Source: Ovis canadensis (Eukaryota > Chordata > Mammalia > Artiodactyla > Bovidae). Taken from it: DNA of 64,000 nucleotides. Each line of letters starts with the position of its first letter. The first letter of the stretch is position 1. Shown piece after piece: positions 1-10,857 of this stretch. The notes under the pieces were generated by a model. It saw only the letters and a list, made by a program, of their open reading frames with translations, did not search any database and was not told where the DNA came from. Location: positions 10,398,501-10,462,500 of the forward strand of contig NC_091247.1 in NCBI RefSeq assembly GCF_042477335.2, in the 5' to 3' direction. Position numbers and translations under genes: made by a program.

Positions 1-97
1 TGACCTGTGAGCAAGAAGTATTCTTAGAAAACTTTCTAGAGTAGGAGAAGCAGTATGTGAATTTGATTTTCATTCTTGGTTTTCAAGAATGAATAGA

Positions 98-402
98 GAG
101 ACTTCCCTAGTGGTCCAGTGGTTAAGAATCCACCTGTCAATGCAGGGGACACAGGTTCGATCCCTAGACCAGGAAGATTCCATAGGTCTCGGGGCAACTA
201 AACCCATACATCACAACTACTGAAGCCTGAGCACACTAGAGGCCATATCTCACGAGAGAAGCCACTGCAATGGGAAGCCCACACACTGCAATTAGAGAGT
301 AGTCCTTCCTCTCCATAACTAGAGAAAGCGGGCACGCAGAAACAAAGACCCAGCATAGGGAAATAAATAGATAAATGTTTTTAAAAGATACCATTTTTTA
401 AA
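98..402 (+). mobile_element. CHR-type tRNA-Glu SINE with 13-bp target-site duplications
   Basis: The tRNA-derived head begins GACTTCCCTAGTGGTCCAGT, followed by the B-box-like GGTTCGATCCC and a body with repeated CAACTA/GAAGCC motifs, ending in an AAATAAATAGATAAA tail. AAGAATGAATAGA occurs at 85-97 and again at 403-415, a perfect duplication that fixes both ends. Confidence 0.88.
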
Positions 403-439
403 AAGAATGAATAGAATATACTTGGGAATTTTCTTTCTG

Positions 440-530
440 TGCAGTAGCAAGGATTCAATGTTTTCACTGTCAGGGCCTGGGTTTGATCCCTGGTTGGGAA
501 ACTAAGATCCTGTAAGTCTAGTGGTATGGC

Positions 531-533
<3 letters not shown>
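440..533 (+). mobile_element. Truncated tRNA-Glu-derived SINE ending in a CA tract
   Basis: CAGGGCCTGGGTTTGATCCC and the following GGGAAACTAAGATCC match the 3' part of a cetartiodactyl tRNA-Glu SINE head. Its tail has grown into the CA repeat next to it. Confidence 0.65.
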
Positions 534-574
<41 letters not shown>

Positions 575-576
575 CA
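534..576. repeat. (CA)n microsatellite
   Basis: A 34-base uninterrupted AC tract, one G interruption at 568, then more CA. It gives an artefactual Cys-Val run on the minus strand. Confidence 0.97.
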
Positions 577-700
577 AACTTAATGGTTAGAATTGTTAAA
601 ATGGCACATATACATTTAATAAAAACATTTTTATAAAAGCACATTGGGATTTATCCTTTAAGAATCCCACCACTCTGTTATGTAGAAACCCAAAATAGCC

Positions 701-3673
701 CATGAACAGTATGAAAAGGCAAAAAGATAGGACACTGAAAGATGAACTCCCTAGGTCAGTAGGTGCCCAATATGCTACTGGAGATCAGTGGAGAAATAAC
801 TCCAGAAAGAATGAAGGGATGGAGCCAAAGCAAAAACAATACCCAGTTGTGGATGTGACTGGTGAGAGAAGCAAGGCCTGATGCTATAAAGAGCAATATT
901 GCATAGGAACATGGAATGTCAGGTCCACGAATCAGGGCAAATTGGAAGTGGTCAAACAGGAGATGGCAAGAGTAAATGTTGACATTCTAGGAATCAGCAA
1001 ACTAAAATGGACTGGAATGGGTGAATTGACTCAGATGACCATTATATCTACTACTGTGGGCAGGAATCCCTTAGAAGAAATGGAGTAGCCATCATAGTCA
1101 AAAAGAGTTCAAAATGCAGTACTTGGATGCAGTCTCAAAAACAAGAGAATGATCTCTGTTCATTTCTAAGGCAAACCATTCAATATCACGGTAATCCAAG
1201 TTTATGCCCTGACCAGTAATGCTGAAGAAGCTGAAGTTGAACGGTTCTATGAAGACCTATAAGACCTTTCAGAATTAACACCCAAAAAAGATGTCCTTTT
1301 CATTATAGGGGACTGGAATGCAAAAGTAGGAAGTCAAGAAACACCTGGAGTAACAGGCAAATTTGGCCTTGGAATGTGGAATGAAGCAGGGCAAAGACTA
1401 ATCGAGTTTTGCCAAGAGAATGCACTGGTCATAGCAAATACTCTCTTCCAACAACACAAGAGAAGACTCTACACATGGACATCACCAGATGGTCAACACC
1501 AAAATCAGACTGCTTATATTTTTTGCAGCCAAAGATGGAGAAGCTCTATAAGTCAGCAAAAACAAGACCAAGACCTGACTGTGGGTCGGATCATGAACTT
1601 TTTATTGCCAAATGCAGACTTAAATTGAAGAAAGTAGGGAAAACCACTAGCCCATTCAGGTATGACCTAAATCAAATCCCTTATGATTATACAGTGGAAG
1701 TGAGAAATAGATTTAAGGGACTAGATCTGATAGACAGAGTGCCTGATGAACTATGGATGGAGGTTCATGGCATTGTACAGTAGACAGAGATTAAGACCAT
1801 CCTCAAGAAAAAGAAATGCAAAACAGCAAAATGGCTGTCTGAGGAAGCCTTATGAATAGCTGTGAAAAAAGAGAAGTGAAAAGCAAAGGAGAAAAGGAAA
1901 GATATAAGCATCTGAATGCAGAGTTCCAAAGAATAGCAAGAAGAGGTAAGAAAGCCTTCCTCAGTGATCAGTGCAAAGAAATAGAAGAAAACAATAGAAT
2001 GGGAAAGACTAGAGTACTCTTCAAGAAAATTAGAGACATCAAGGAAACATTTTATGCAAAGATGGGCTCAATAAAGGACAGAAATGGTATAAACCTAACA
2101 GAAGCAGAAGATCTTAAGAAGAGGTGGCAAGTACAAAAAAGATCTTCATGACCCAGATGATCACGATGGTGTGATCACTCACCTAGAGCCAGACATCCTG
2201 GAATGTGAAGTCAAGTGGGCCTTAGAAAGCATCACTACATCAAAGTTAGTGGAGGTGATGGAATTCCAGTGGAGCTATTTCAAATTCTGAAAGATGATGC
2301 TGTGAAAGTGCTGCACTCAATATGCCAGCACATTTGGAAAACTCAGCAGTGGCCACAGGACTGGAAAAGGTCAGTTTTCATTCCAATCCCAAGAAAGGCA
2401 ATGCCAAAAAATGCTCAAATTACTGAACAATTGCACTCATCTCACACACTAGTAAAGTAATGCTCAAAATTCTCCAAGCCAGGGTTCAGCAATATGTGAA
2501 CCATGAAATTCCAGATGTTCAAGCTGGATTTAGAAAGGGCAGAGGAATCAGAGATCAAATTGCCAACATCTGCTGGATCATGGAAAAAGCAAGAGAGTTG
2601 CAGAAAAACATCTGCTTTATTGAGTGTGCCAAAGGCTTTGACTGTATGGATCACAACAAACTGTGGAAAATTCTGAGAGATGGGAATACCAGACCACTTG
2701 ACCTGCCTCTTGAGAAATCTGAATGCAGGTCAGGAAGCAACAGTTAGAACTGGACATGGAACAACAGACTGGTTCCAAATAGGAAAAGGAGCATGTCAGG
2801 GCCGTATATTGTCACCCTGCTTATTTAACTTATATGCAGAGTACATCATGAGAAACACTGGGCTGGATGAAGCATATGCTGGAATCAAGATTGCCAGTAG
2901 AAACATCAATAACCTCAGGTATGCAGATGATACCACCCTTATGGCAGAAAGTGAAGAGGAAGTAAAAAGCCTCTTGATGAAAGTGAAAGAGGAGAGTGAA
3001 AAAGTTGACTTAAAGCTCAACATTCAGAAAACTAAGATCATGGCATCTGTTCCCATCACTTCATGGGAAATAGATGGGGAAACAGTGGAAACAGTGGCTG
3101 ACTTTATTTTTCTGGGCTCCAAAATCACTGCAGATGGTGACTGCAGCCATGAAATTAAAAGACGCTTAGACAGCATATTAAAAAGCACAGACATACTTTG
3201 CCAACAAAGGTCTGTCTAGTCAAGGCTATGGTTTTTCCAGTGGTTATGTATGGATGTGACAGTTGGACTTTAAAGAAAGCTGAGTGCCGAAGAATTGATG
3301 ATTTCGAACTGTCGTGTTGGAGAAGACCCTTGAGAGTCCCTTGGACTGCAAGGAGATCCAACAAGTCCATCCTAAGGGAGATCAGTCCTGAATGTTCATT
3401 GGAAGGACTGATGTTGAAGCTGAAACTCGAATACTTTGGCTACCTGATGTGAAGAGCTGACTCATTTGAAAAGACTCTGATGCTGGGAAAAATTGAGGGC
3501 AGGAGGAGAGGGGGTCGACAGAGGCTGAGATGGTTGGATGGCATCACCAACTCAATGGACATGAGTTTGGGTTGACTCCGGAAGTTGATGATGGACAGGG
3601 AGGCCTGGCCTGCTGCAGTCCATGGGATCGCAAAGAGTCAGACAGAGCTGAGCAACTAAACTGAACTGAACTG
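701..3673 (+). mobile_element. BovB (RTE-clade) LINE, near full length but broken
   Basis: About 3 kb of sense-strand BovB, from the leader region (GAACAGTATGAAAAGGC) through the endonuclease and reverse transcriptase regions to the 3' end with its ACTGA-type tail. AAAATAGCC at 692-700 recurs at 3674-3682 as a probable 9-bp target-site duplication. The single ORF expected is split by in-frame stops and frameshifts (for example the fragments at 1374-1628, 1852-2151 and 2680-3219) and by small deletions near 2130 and 3170. It cannot make an intact protein. Confidence 0.93.
2680..3219 (+). pseudogene. BovB reverse transcriptase fragment with YADD motif
   Basis: The longest open piece of the BovB ORF above, 179 codons. 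It holds the catalytic YADD motif of the palm (coding bases 2920-2931), preceded by CQGRILSPCLFNLYAEYIM, the region just before it in RTE reverse transcriptases. It is cut short by a deletion near 3170 and lacks the N-terminal endonuclease in frame, so it is a dead retroelement fragment, not a host gene. Confidence 0.88.
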
Positions 3674-4094
3674 AAAATAGCCACTAGAGAGGCCACAAGG
3701 AGAAAACCAAGGTCCCTGGCCAACACTTCTTGCTATCTGTGATCTTCCAACAATTCTAACTGCCACCTGACTGAAAATACATGAGGGAGCCAGGGAGACT
3801 GGCAGAAGAACCACCCACCAAGCCACAAAATCTTGAGAAACAATAAATGGTTGTTCAAAATTCTGTAAAACAATCATCCTTCATTAAAAAAAATCAGATT
3901 TATAAAAATGGTTGTTGTTTTAAGCCACTTCCAAAAAAGATTGGGAGAGAAAGAGAGAGTAGGAGTTCACTGAGAGGAGAGAGAAAAGGCAATTGAGGTT
4001 GAGCAGGAATTGCTCCAGCAATTGTGTTTGAGGAAAGCAAATGTATAAAAGTTCCTGATTCTTGCTGCCCATCTCGGTGCCTTGGGCAATAGGA

Positions 4095-4290
4095 ACAGGT
4101 GTTTACAGAACACTCCCTGTGTGCCAGGCATTGTTCCAAGCATGCTCTTTGCATTCGCTCAATGGATGCTCACAATAAACCTAGATGAGCAGATAGATAC
4201 ACAGAAAGCAAGTCACTTATTGAAGGTCACACAGCTAGTAAGTGACTTCAAACCTGTGTCCACTGCCCCTATTCTAGTCCTGGGGACCAG
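4095..4290 (-). repeat. MIR SINE relic
   Basis: CTGTGTGCCAGGCATTGTTC, CTCACAATAAACC and GGTCACACAGCTAGTAAGTG in order are the hallmarks of MIR in reverse orientation, heavily diverged. Confidence 0.8.
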
Positions 4291-4372
4291 AAGAAAAGGA
4301 ACCTCCGTTCCTTCCCATGACCTCCTTTCCAAGCTGGAGCTGAACTTTGGAAAATCTGATTGTTGTTAAAAA

Positions 4373-4668
4373 CCTGTGCTTTTTAATATGCTGTCTAAGC
4401 ATCTTTTAATTTCATGGCTGCAGTCACCATCTGCAGTGATTTTGGAGCCCAGAAAAATAAAGTCAGCCACTGTTTCCACTGTTTCCCCATCTATTTGCCA
4501 TGAAGTGATGGGACCAGATACCATGATCTTAGTTTTCTGAATGTTGAGTTTTAAGCCAACTTTTTCACTCTCCTCTTTAATTTTTGTGAAGAGGCTCTTT
4601 AGTTCTTCATTTTCTGCTGTAAGTGTGGTGTCACCTGCATATCTGAGGTTATTGATATTTGTCCCAGG
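4373..4668 (-). mobile_element. BovB internal fragment, antisense
   Basis: The reverse complement matches the part of BovB just after YADD up to the sequence coding GDCSHEIKR (compare 2900-3190). Both ends are truncated. The 5' and 3' parts of the element are absent, which implies later loss or a truncated, rearranged insertion. Confidence 0.88.
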
Positions 4669-5240
4669 TCTACTGAAGTCCCAATCAGTTCTACTGAAGT
4701 CCCAACCCCTGGCCCAGCACCATCAGTATGTTTTAAGAATAAAATTTGTGTGTGTGTCAGTTGTCACGGTCCTATTACTATGCACCTTTAGATCAAGAGG
4801 TAGGTCAATGTAAGCTCTGCATTTAAAGCCACTTCCATTCTCTGATGCAATTCCCGCTCCTTGAAGGCTAATCCACGTAGTTGGCCTTCCTCCTCATCTA
4901 ACTACCTTCCTCAGTTGTAAAATGGCTTGGGAAACACCCTGGTTTCGTTTTCACCCTATGTCCATCCCTCATCCTGAGGTCTTTTGAAGTCACATGGCAT
5001 CTCAGTTCCTTGACTGTCTGATCTTCAGCAACTTTTCCCTCCATTGCACTTGAGCCAGGAACCCATTCTCAGATAGCTCTTCATCTGAAGTTATTCAGGA
5101 CATCCATCTCTTAGGATAGCCTCCATCTTTCTGCCTGGAACCATCAGTGATCTCTATTACTCCTGTTCTGAGACCTTCAGGCCAGTGTCACGAGCCTTTC
5201 CAGAATTCTCTTATGTACCTCTTGAGCATCCATTCTGTGC

Positions 5241-5941
5241 CTTTTTAAAAAATTTAAACTTTTAACTTTCTATTGGGTTATAGCCAATTAACAATATTGT
5301 GATAGTTTCAGGTAAACAGTGAAGGGACTCAGCCATACATACACATGTATCCATTCTCCCCCAAATTTCCCTCCCATCCAAGCTTCCACATGACATGGAG
5401 CAGAGTTCTACATGCTATACAGTAGATCCTTGTTAGCAGTGTGTACTTGTCCATCCCAAACTCCCTATCTATTCCTTCCCACCCCATCCTTCCCTCCAGT
5501 CTATAGATTCCTTCCTAAGTCTATGAGTCTGTTTCTGTTTTGTAAGTGAATTCATTTGCATCATTTTTTTTAAAGATTCCACATACAAGGGATGTCATCT
5601 GATATTTCTCCTTCTCTGTCTGACTTACTTCACTCAGTATAACAATCTCTAGGTCCATTCATGTTACTGCAAATGGCATTTCATTCTTTTTAATGACTGA
5701 GTAATATTCCATTGTATATCTGTACCACATCTTCTTTATCCATTCCTCTGTTGACGGACATTTAAGTTGCTTCCATGTCTTGGCTACTGTAAATAGTGCT
5801 GCAATGAATGCAGGAGTACATGTATCCTTTCAGATCATGTTTTTCTCCAGATATATGCTCAGGAGTGGGATTGCAGGATCATATGGCAGCTCTAGTTTTA
5901 GTTTTTTAAGAAACCTCCATACTGTCCTCTATAGTTCTGTG
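5241..5941 (-). mobile_element. L1 LINE 3' end, antisense
   Basis: TGAGTAATATTCCATTGTAT and the following ACCACATCTTCTTTATCCAT are the reverse complement of the end of L1 ORF2. The 3' UTR lies to the left, as expected for an antisense copy. The 5' end is truncated. Confidence 0.87.
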
Positions 5942-6047
5942 CCTTTTGTTTTAAGCATTCTTAAAAGCTAAGATCTAAAACTCCTTGACCCCATCACACC
6001 TGTCTGGCCAAAGGTCTTCCTGGGATTAACCCAACTGCTCACTTTTT

Positions 6048-6309
6048 GGGAGAAGGCACTGGCAACCCACTCCGGCACTCTCGCCTGGAAAATCCCATGG
6101 ACGGAGGAGCCTGGTAGGCTGCAGTCCATGGGGTTGCTGAGAGTTGGACAGGACTGAGCAACTTCACTTTCACTTTTCACTTTCATGCATTGGAGAAGGA
6201 AACGGCAACCCACTCCAGTATTCTTGCCTGGAGAATCCCAGGGACGGGGGAGGCTGGTGGACTGCCGTCTTATGGGGTCGCACAGAGTCGGACACGACTT
6301 AAGTGACTT

Positions 6310-6310
<1 letters not shown>
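6048..6310 (+). mobile_element. Bov-A2 dimeric SINE
   Basis: Two Bov-A monomers in tandem, each starting with GAGAAGG...GGCAACCCACTCC and ending in the GTCGGACACGACT type 3' motif, joined by the CACTTTCACTTTTCACTTTC linker. The 3' tail runs into the GCA repeat that follows. Confidence 0.93.

Positions 6311-6368
<58 letters not shown>
6311..6368 (+). repeat. (GCA)19 trinucleotide repeat, Bov-A2 tail
   Basis: About 58 bases of uninterrupted GCA. Bov-A2 elements end in a short GCA run (compare 15032-15046), so this is an expanded tail. Open frames through it read poly-Ala or poly-Leu and are not genes. Confidence 0.97.
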
Positions 6369-6369
<1 letters not shown>

Positions 6370-6760
6370 TGGGAGTGGTAAAGGATCTGCCTGCCAATGC
6401 AGGAGAGGCATGTTGGATCTCTGGGTTGGGAAGATCCCTGGAGGAGGAAATAGCAACCCAATACAGTACCCTTGCCTGGAAAATCCCATGGACAGAGACT
6501 GAGCTACTTCCCTTTTACTTTACACTTTCATGCATTGGAGAAGGAAATGGCAACCCATTCCAGTGTTCTTGCTTGGAGAATCCCAGGGATGGGGGAGCCT
6601 GGTGGGCTGCCATCCATGGGATCACACAGAGTCGGACACGACTGAAGTGACTTAGCAGCAGCAGCACAGTACCCTTGCCTGGAAAATCCCATGGACACAG
6701 GAGCCTAGAGGGCTGCAGTCCTTGGGATCCCAGAGTCTGACATTACTGAGCGTGCATGCA
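6369..6760 (+). mobile_element. Bov-tA piece followed by two further Bov-A monomers
   Basis: 6369-6500 has a clipped tRNA-like head (TAAAGGATCTGCCTGCCAAT) and a Bov-A body. 6500-6665 is a second monomer ending in a short GCA tail, and 6666-6760 is a third, starting within the monomer at CAGTACCCTTGCCTGG. Together with 6048-6310 this makes a chain of about five Bov-A units. Confidence 0.82.
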
Positions 6761-7039
6761 TGCCCGCTAAGGTCCCCCCGAGGTGAAATTCAGACTTGTT
6801 TTTTTCTTTCTTTTGCTAAGGTGCATTTTTAAGAGAGACTTTCCAGATCATCTCTCAGATAGGAGAGGTATCATATCATTGCACTGCTTTCCCCTTAGTA
6901 GTAGCGTCCCCACTGATTCCCTGAAGACAGAAAGAGGGGGAATAATGAGTTCCTGTTTGGGGCGGGTCCACACATCTCATGGAACTCCCTGAATTCCTGG
7001 GATGATAATTACCTTCATTTTACAGAAAATAAGAATAAT

Positions 7040-7245
7040 GACTAACATTTATTAAGTTTATTAAGTGTTGGGCACTGTGCCGAGTGTTTTTAGAGCATCA
7101 TCCCACTCGATTCTCACAGCAGTACTCTAAATTTGGAACTACTCGATGGATGGGTCAGAGAAGGGAGTGTTTTGTCCTAGGACACACAGCAAGTTAGAGC
7201 GGGCATTTGAACCAGCTCTTCCTGATTCAAGAGACTAAGCTCCTC
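7040..7245 (-). repeat. MIR SINE relic
   Basis: TTGGGCACTGTGCCGAGTGT, TTCTCACAGCAG and GACACACAGCAAGTTAGAGC follow the antisense MIR order. It lies directly upstream of the promoter island. Confidence 0.72.
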
Positions 7246-7399
7246 ATCGCTCATTTCTGAAAGAACTGAGGGCTTTTCTCCGTGGACGTGGGGAGAGAGA
7301 AGGAGGTTCGACGGAGAAGGCTGACGTGGATTTCTAAACAACGCAAACCTCGAAGTCTCCGTGTTTTGCCAGTATCCCAGCTAATCTCTGACCCAGGCC

Positions 7400-7800
7400 T
7401 TGCCTGGGGGCGGGGAAGTGGTGCGCGCGCACGGCGTCCCGTTCGGCCCCGCCTCCCGGGAGGGCTTCCCAGCCCGCTCTCGGCTCTGGGGCTTGCGCAC
7501 TACGTCCCCAGCCAACGGCTGCTTCCCGGTCGGGGACTTCCGGTGCGCGGGGTGCGGTTCCGGGTCGTGGCGCGGCTCGGGGCAACGGGGCTGCTGCTCG
7601 GCCGGCCAGCGGCAGCGAGCGGCAGGGGTATGAGCGCGAGTCCGGAAAGCGGCTGCTGAGCCGGCCGGGAGGAGCGCCAGTCCCTGAGGATTCCGAGAGT
7701 GCGGAGCTGGGGCAGGGACCGGGGGGCGCGGGGGAGCCGGGCCCTCCCCCCAGGAACGTGTCCCAAGGCCATCCCGGCCCGTAGTGTGGCAGCAGCTTCA
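7400..7800 (+). promoter_or_regulatory. MAPKAP1: CpG-island promoter of MAPKAP1
   Basis: This is the only CpG-dense stretch in the window, rising sharply from about 7400 and fading after about 7900; the DNA around it is AT-rich and CpG-poor. Visible motifs are a GC box (GGGGGCGGGG) at 7406-7415, an inverted GC box (GGCCCCGCCTCC) at 7445-7456 and an ETS-type site (ACTTCCGG) at 7536-7543. I see no TATA box. This is the usual make-up of a dispersed-start housekeeping promoter, which fits a broadly expressed signalling subunit. Transcription most likely starts within about 7500-7650, and the + direction is set by the splice donor at 7801/7802. Several long open frames cross the island on both strands, but they are what GC-rich DNA without stop codons gives by chance. 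Confidence 0.85.
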
Positions 7801-7801
7801 G
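7530..7801 (+). other. MAPKAP1: MAPKAP1 exon 1 (5' UTR, non-coding), approximate start
   Basis: The 3' edge is chosen at the strong donor CAG|GTAAAG (exon ends at 7801), the best donor at the downstream side of the CpG island. It would join to the exon 2 acceptor at 36079/36080. The exon contains no start codon that continues into the SIN1 frame: exon 2 has an in-frame TAA at 36125-36127 ahead of its ATG, so exon 1 must be untranslated leader. The 5' edge is a guess placed by the ETS-like site and the CpG peak. A different donor inside the island cannot be excluded without a transcript. Confidence 0.65.
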
Positions 7802-9100
7802 GTAAAGGTTGCCCCAGCCGCTAGCTCCATCGCTCACACCCCCGCCAGCCCACCGAAGGAGCCTGGCTTCCCTCCTCACTTCTCCGCGCCCGCCGCCGCC
7901 GGGCGGACAGCCTGTCTGGCCCTTGCTCCAGTATCCAGTGAGCATCCGTTTCCTGGCCCTTTCCAGAACTGAAGGCTGTTATGAATCTGACAGCTTGGGC
8001 GTGTGATTTGGGGGAGGAGAAGCTAGTGGACTCGGTAGTATCGGGGTTTGGGGAGGGTACTGTTGACTGACAGTTTCTGGTTCTACTCGGTGTCTTAATC
8101 TTCATAACATGAAAATCAGGTTTTTAAAATCATTGCTTGTGCATTCCCTGTCTAACGCCCCTTATCTCCATTGCCCCAAAGGAGTAAAACAGCCTTTTAG
8201 AACTGTTTTTTTTTTAATAGGCAGAGTGCTGCTGGAACTTTGATTCAGCCTTTTGTTTATGGGAGTGGCATAGAGTCTTCTAGATCTGGTTAAGGCTGGA
8301 AAAGAAAATATCACTGTAGTTTAAACAGAAGCATTACTTTAACCGGAGGCCCAAAAGTTGACTCAGAGATTGGCACAGGTTTCATTCTGAATGAAGTGAT
8401 TTTTGAAGCCTATCACAATACTTGGTACTGTGCAAAAGCATCATGTTGTAAACCAAAAGCAGCAAAGTTCAAAATTTCCTCAGGTGTGAACAGTCAAATG
8501 GAGACAGGTGTTTACACACATCAGTTAAAGTAAAGTCAACATTCTTACTCTGTTTTGACAAGCAGAAGGGATGGATTCCTAATGTAGAGCAGCAGGGAAA
8601 GGAGGCACCATGTTCTATTCTTCATATTCTGTGAGTTCACACAAGATGATCAGTAAATGCTGGAAGGGTTGTTGATGAAGGATCGATACTTGTTTTCATC
8701 TTGTTCAGTTTACACACTTGTAGGCTCATTGGGGCCTGTGAGACTTGCTGGTGGCTCCTTTCCCTTTCAGATTTATGCTCATACTTACTTTCATCTACCG
8801 TGATGCTGGAGGGTATTCAGATTCCTGATCTGGTTTCTGATCTGGCTCCGGCTAACTTTCCAGCTAAGCTTCAAAAGGCCTCTTACCCTGATTCTTCACT
8901 CTAGATAAGTAGGACCTGGAATGGGCTTTGTCCTTTCCTTTGTTGTTAGCACTTTCTTTATGCCTAGATTTCTCCTTTCCTGTTTCCATCTATTGGTGTT
9001 ACCCAGCGCCCACCTGAAATTGGCCTTGCCTCAAGCAGTTCAGCACAACCTCAGCTAGAAATGGTTTCTTTTCTAGAATCCTTTAAATGCTCATTATTCT

Positions 9101-9180
9101 ATGGGCTTGGCCACAAAGTTTGTTTGGGTTTTCGTACCATCGTCCAGAAAAACCTGAACGAACTTTTTGGCCAACCCAGT
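9101..9180. mobile_element. Mariner-type MITE forming an 80-bp hairpin (mir-2284/2285-like)
   Basis: The two halves are inverted repeats of about 32 bases: the left arm reads GGGCTTGGCCACAAAGTTTG and the right arm is AACGAACTTTTTGGCCAACC in mirror. This is the terminal-repeat sequence of a bovine mariner family. A miniature copy of just two termini folds into one long stem-loop. Bovine miRNAs of the mir-2284/2285 group carry this same arm sequence, so the copy is also a possible miRNA precursor. Confidence 0.82.
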
Positions 9181-9221
9181 TGATTCCCTTAGCAAACATT
9201 GAGTATGGATACATTCGAGGT

Positions 9222-9450
9222 CATCTGATGTGAACAGCTGACTCATTGCAAAAGTTGCTGATGCTGGGAAAGATTGACGGCAGGAGAAGAGGATGTCAGA
9301 GGATGAGATGGCTTGAATGGCATCACTGATGCAGTGGACTTGAACTTGGGCAAACTGTGGGTGATCGTCAGGGACAGAGAGGCCTGGCATGCTGCAGTTC
9401 ATAGGGTCGCAAAGAGTCAGACACGACTGGGTGACTGAAAAACAACAACA
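9222..9450 (+). mobile_element. BovB 3' end fragment
   Basis: A sense copy of the last about 230 bases of BovB, from GTGAACAGCTGACTCATTGC to the GTCAGACACGACTGGGTGAC tail. Confidence 0.88.
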
Positions 9451-10019
9451 TATATCAAGTACCATGCTAGACCGTATAGGGAGAAACAAGACTCAGTTCT
9501 TGCCTGCTCAATTTAGTGAAAAAGATAGGAAATAATTCTGACAGAGTGGTATGTACACTGGGTTGGAGTTCTTTCGGTGATTCAGTGGTGGTACAGGAGG
9601 GGAAGAGGTCATCCACTTTTGAGGCATGTACAATGACCTGATAAGGCTTCACAGTGTGGGGTGAACTGAGCTGTATTATATTGGAGAAATTATGTTAGGT
9701 TTCTTTTGTTTAATTATTTTAACTTCAATTCACTGATCAGGAGGGCTCAGGATAAATTACACACCTGGTATGAGACGGAACCAGGATGCAGACCCACGTA
9801 TGTCTTATGCCTATATCTGTGCCTTTTATGTGTTTTTTCTTTTCTCACACCGTAGCTCTCTGTATGCAAATACATATTGAAGCAACTATTCAGAGAAGAA
9901 AATATGTGTCAAAATGAATGGTGCGGATAGTTCTTTAAATGTAGAGAAGACCATAACCTTCCAAGGCAAGATGGTAGTATGTGGGTCAGCCTAGCTTTGG
10001 ATATGAGTGGACCGGACAT

Positions 10020-10215
10020 TCTGTAGAGAATAGCCATGGACTCTGACTTCAATTCTTGGTCCCTCCTCTTAATAGCTATGTGACCTTTGGCAAGTTTCTT
10101 AATTCTTAGCATTATTTCTTTCAAGTATAGTTTGAGATAGAGACTGATACAGACTTCACGGAGTAATGTGAGCTGATGTGGATAAAGTGCCTGGTATGTG
10201 GCAAGGTTCCCTAAG
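10020..10215 (+). repeat. MIR SINE relic
   Basis: Contains GCTATGTGACCTTTGGCAAG and, further on, AAAGTGCCTGGTATGTGGCA, the core and 3' parts of MIR in sense orientation. Confidence 0.72.
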
Positions 10216-10321
10216 ATGGTGGCTGTTAAGCTGTAAAGGTGCAGTGCCTGAGGCATGGTTTTAGAGTAGTGAGTAGACCAGCCTGAATAAAGCAAGTCTT
10301 TGCTTCTTTGAGTGGGGATGT

Positions 10322-10528
10322 GTGTATGTTAGTCCCTCAGTTGTGTATGACTCTCTGTGACCCCATGGACTGTAGTGTACCAGGCTTCTCTGTCCATGGA
10401 ATTCTCCAGGCAAGAATACTGGAGTGGGTTGCCATTCCCTTCTCCAGGGCATCTTCCCAACCCAGGGATCGAACCTGGGTCTCCTGCATTAGCAGTTGGA
10501 TTCTTTACTGTCTGAGCCACCAGGGAAT
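10322..10528 (-). mobile_element. Bov-tA SINE, antisense
   Basis: Bov-A body (CAGGCAAGAATACTGGAGTG) followed by the reverse complement of the tRNA-Glu-like head (GGATCGAACCTGGGTCTCC, TGAGCCACCAGGGAA). Full length for the family (about 205 bp). Confidence 0.93.
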
Positions 10529-10751
10529 ACTGGGCAGTAAAGTTGGAGGGCCAGTACAGGGTCAGAGTCAGAGCTTGTATGTCAAGCAAGAGAGGTCAGT
10601 TCCAGTTTCTGCTCATAACCTTTCTTGTTAATAAATACCTTGAACATCTATGATTCATTCAGCAGTGCCAGGGAAAATGTTAGACCCAGAGACGCAAAAA
10701 GTAATATAACCAGGTCCCCACCCTGAGGGTGTTTCCTTTCCTATGAGGGAG

Positions 10752-10826
10752 ATGTGTGTGTGTGTGTGTGTGTGTGCAGGTGAATTGTAGTAAAGCATTG
10801 TAGATACTAAGATAGCCAGTCCCCAC

Positions 10827-10857
<31 letters not shown>

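Larger units (their letters stand above)
1..7399. other. Upstream flank of MAPKAP1, no gene seen
   Basis: Apart from the repeats listed separately, 3683-4095 and 4690-5240 hold sequence I do not recognise, and 6780-7030 is unique DNA leading into the promoter. No exon-like open frame with splice sites stands out. In human the neighbour on this side is PBX3, transcribed in the opposite direction; nothing of it is visible here. Confidence 0.6.

Noticed and set aside
381..644. Minus-strand frame with a Cys-Val run resembling a small membrane or metal-binding protein
   Set aside because: The run is the CA microsatellite.
5968..6502. Open frames on both strands (up to 173 codons) with long poly-Ala or poly-Leu runs
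   Set aside because: They are the GCA repeat and flanking Bov-A SINEs read in different frames; no splice sites or conservation.
7282..8105. Several open frames across the CpG island, the longest 203 codons on the minus strand
   Set aside because: GC-rich DNA has few stop codons. The frames overlap on both strands, show no known domain, and the island is explained as a promoter with a non-coding exon.
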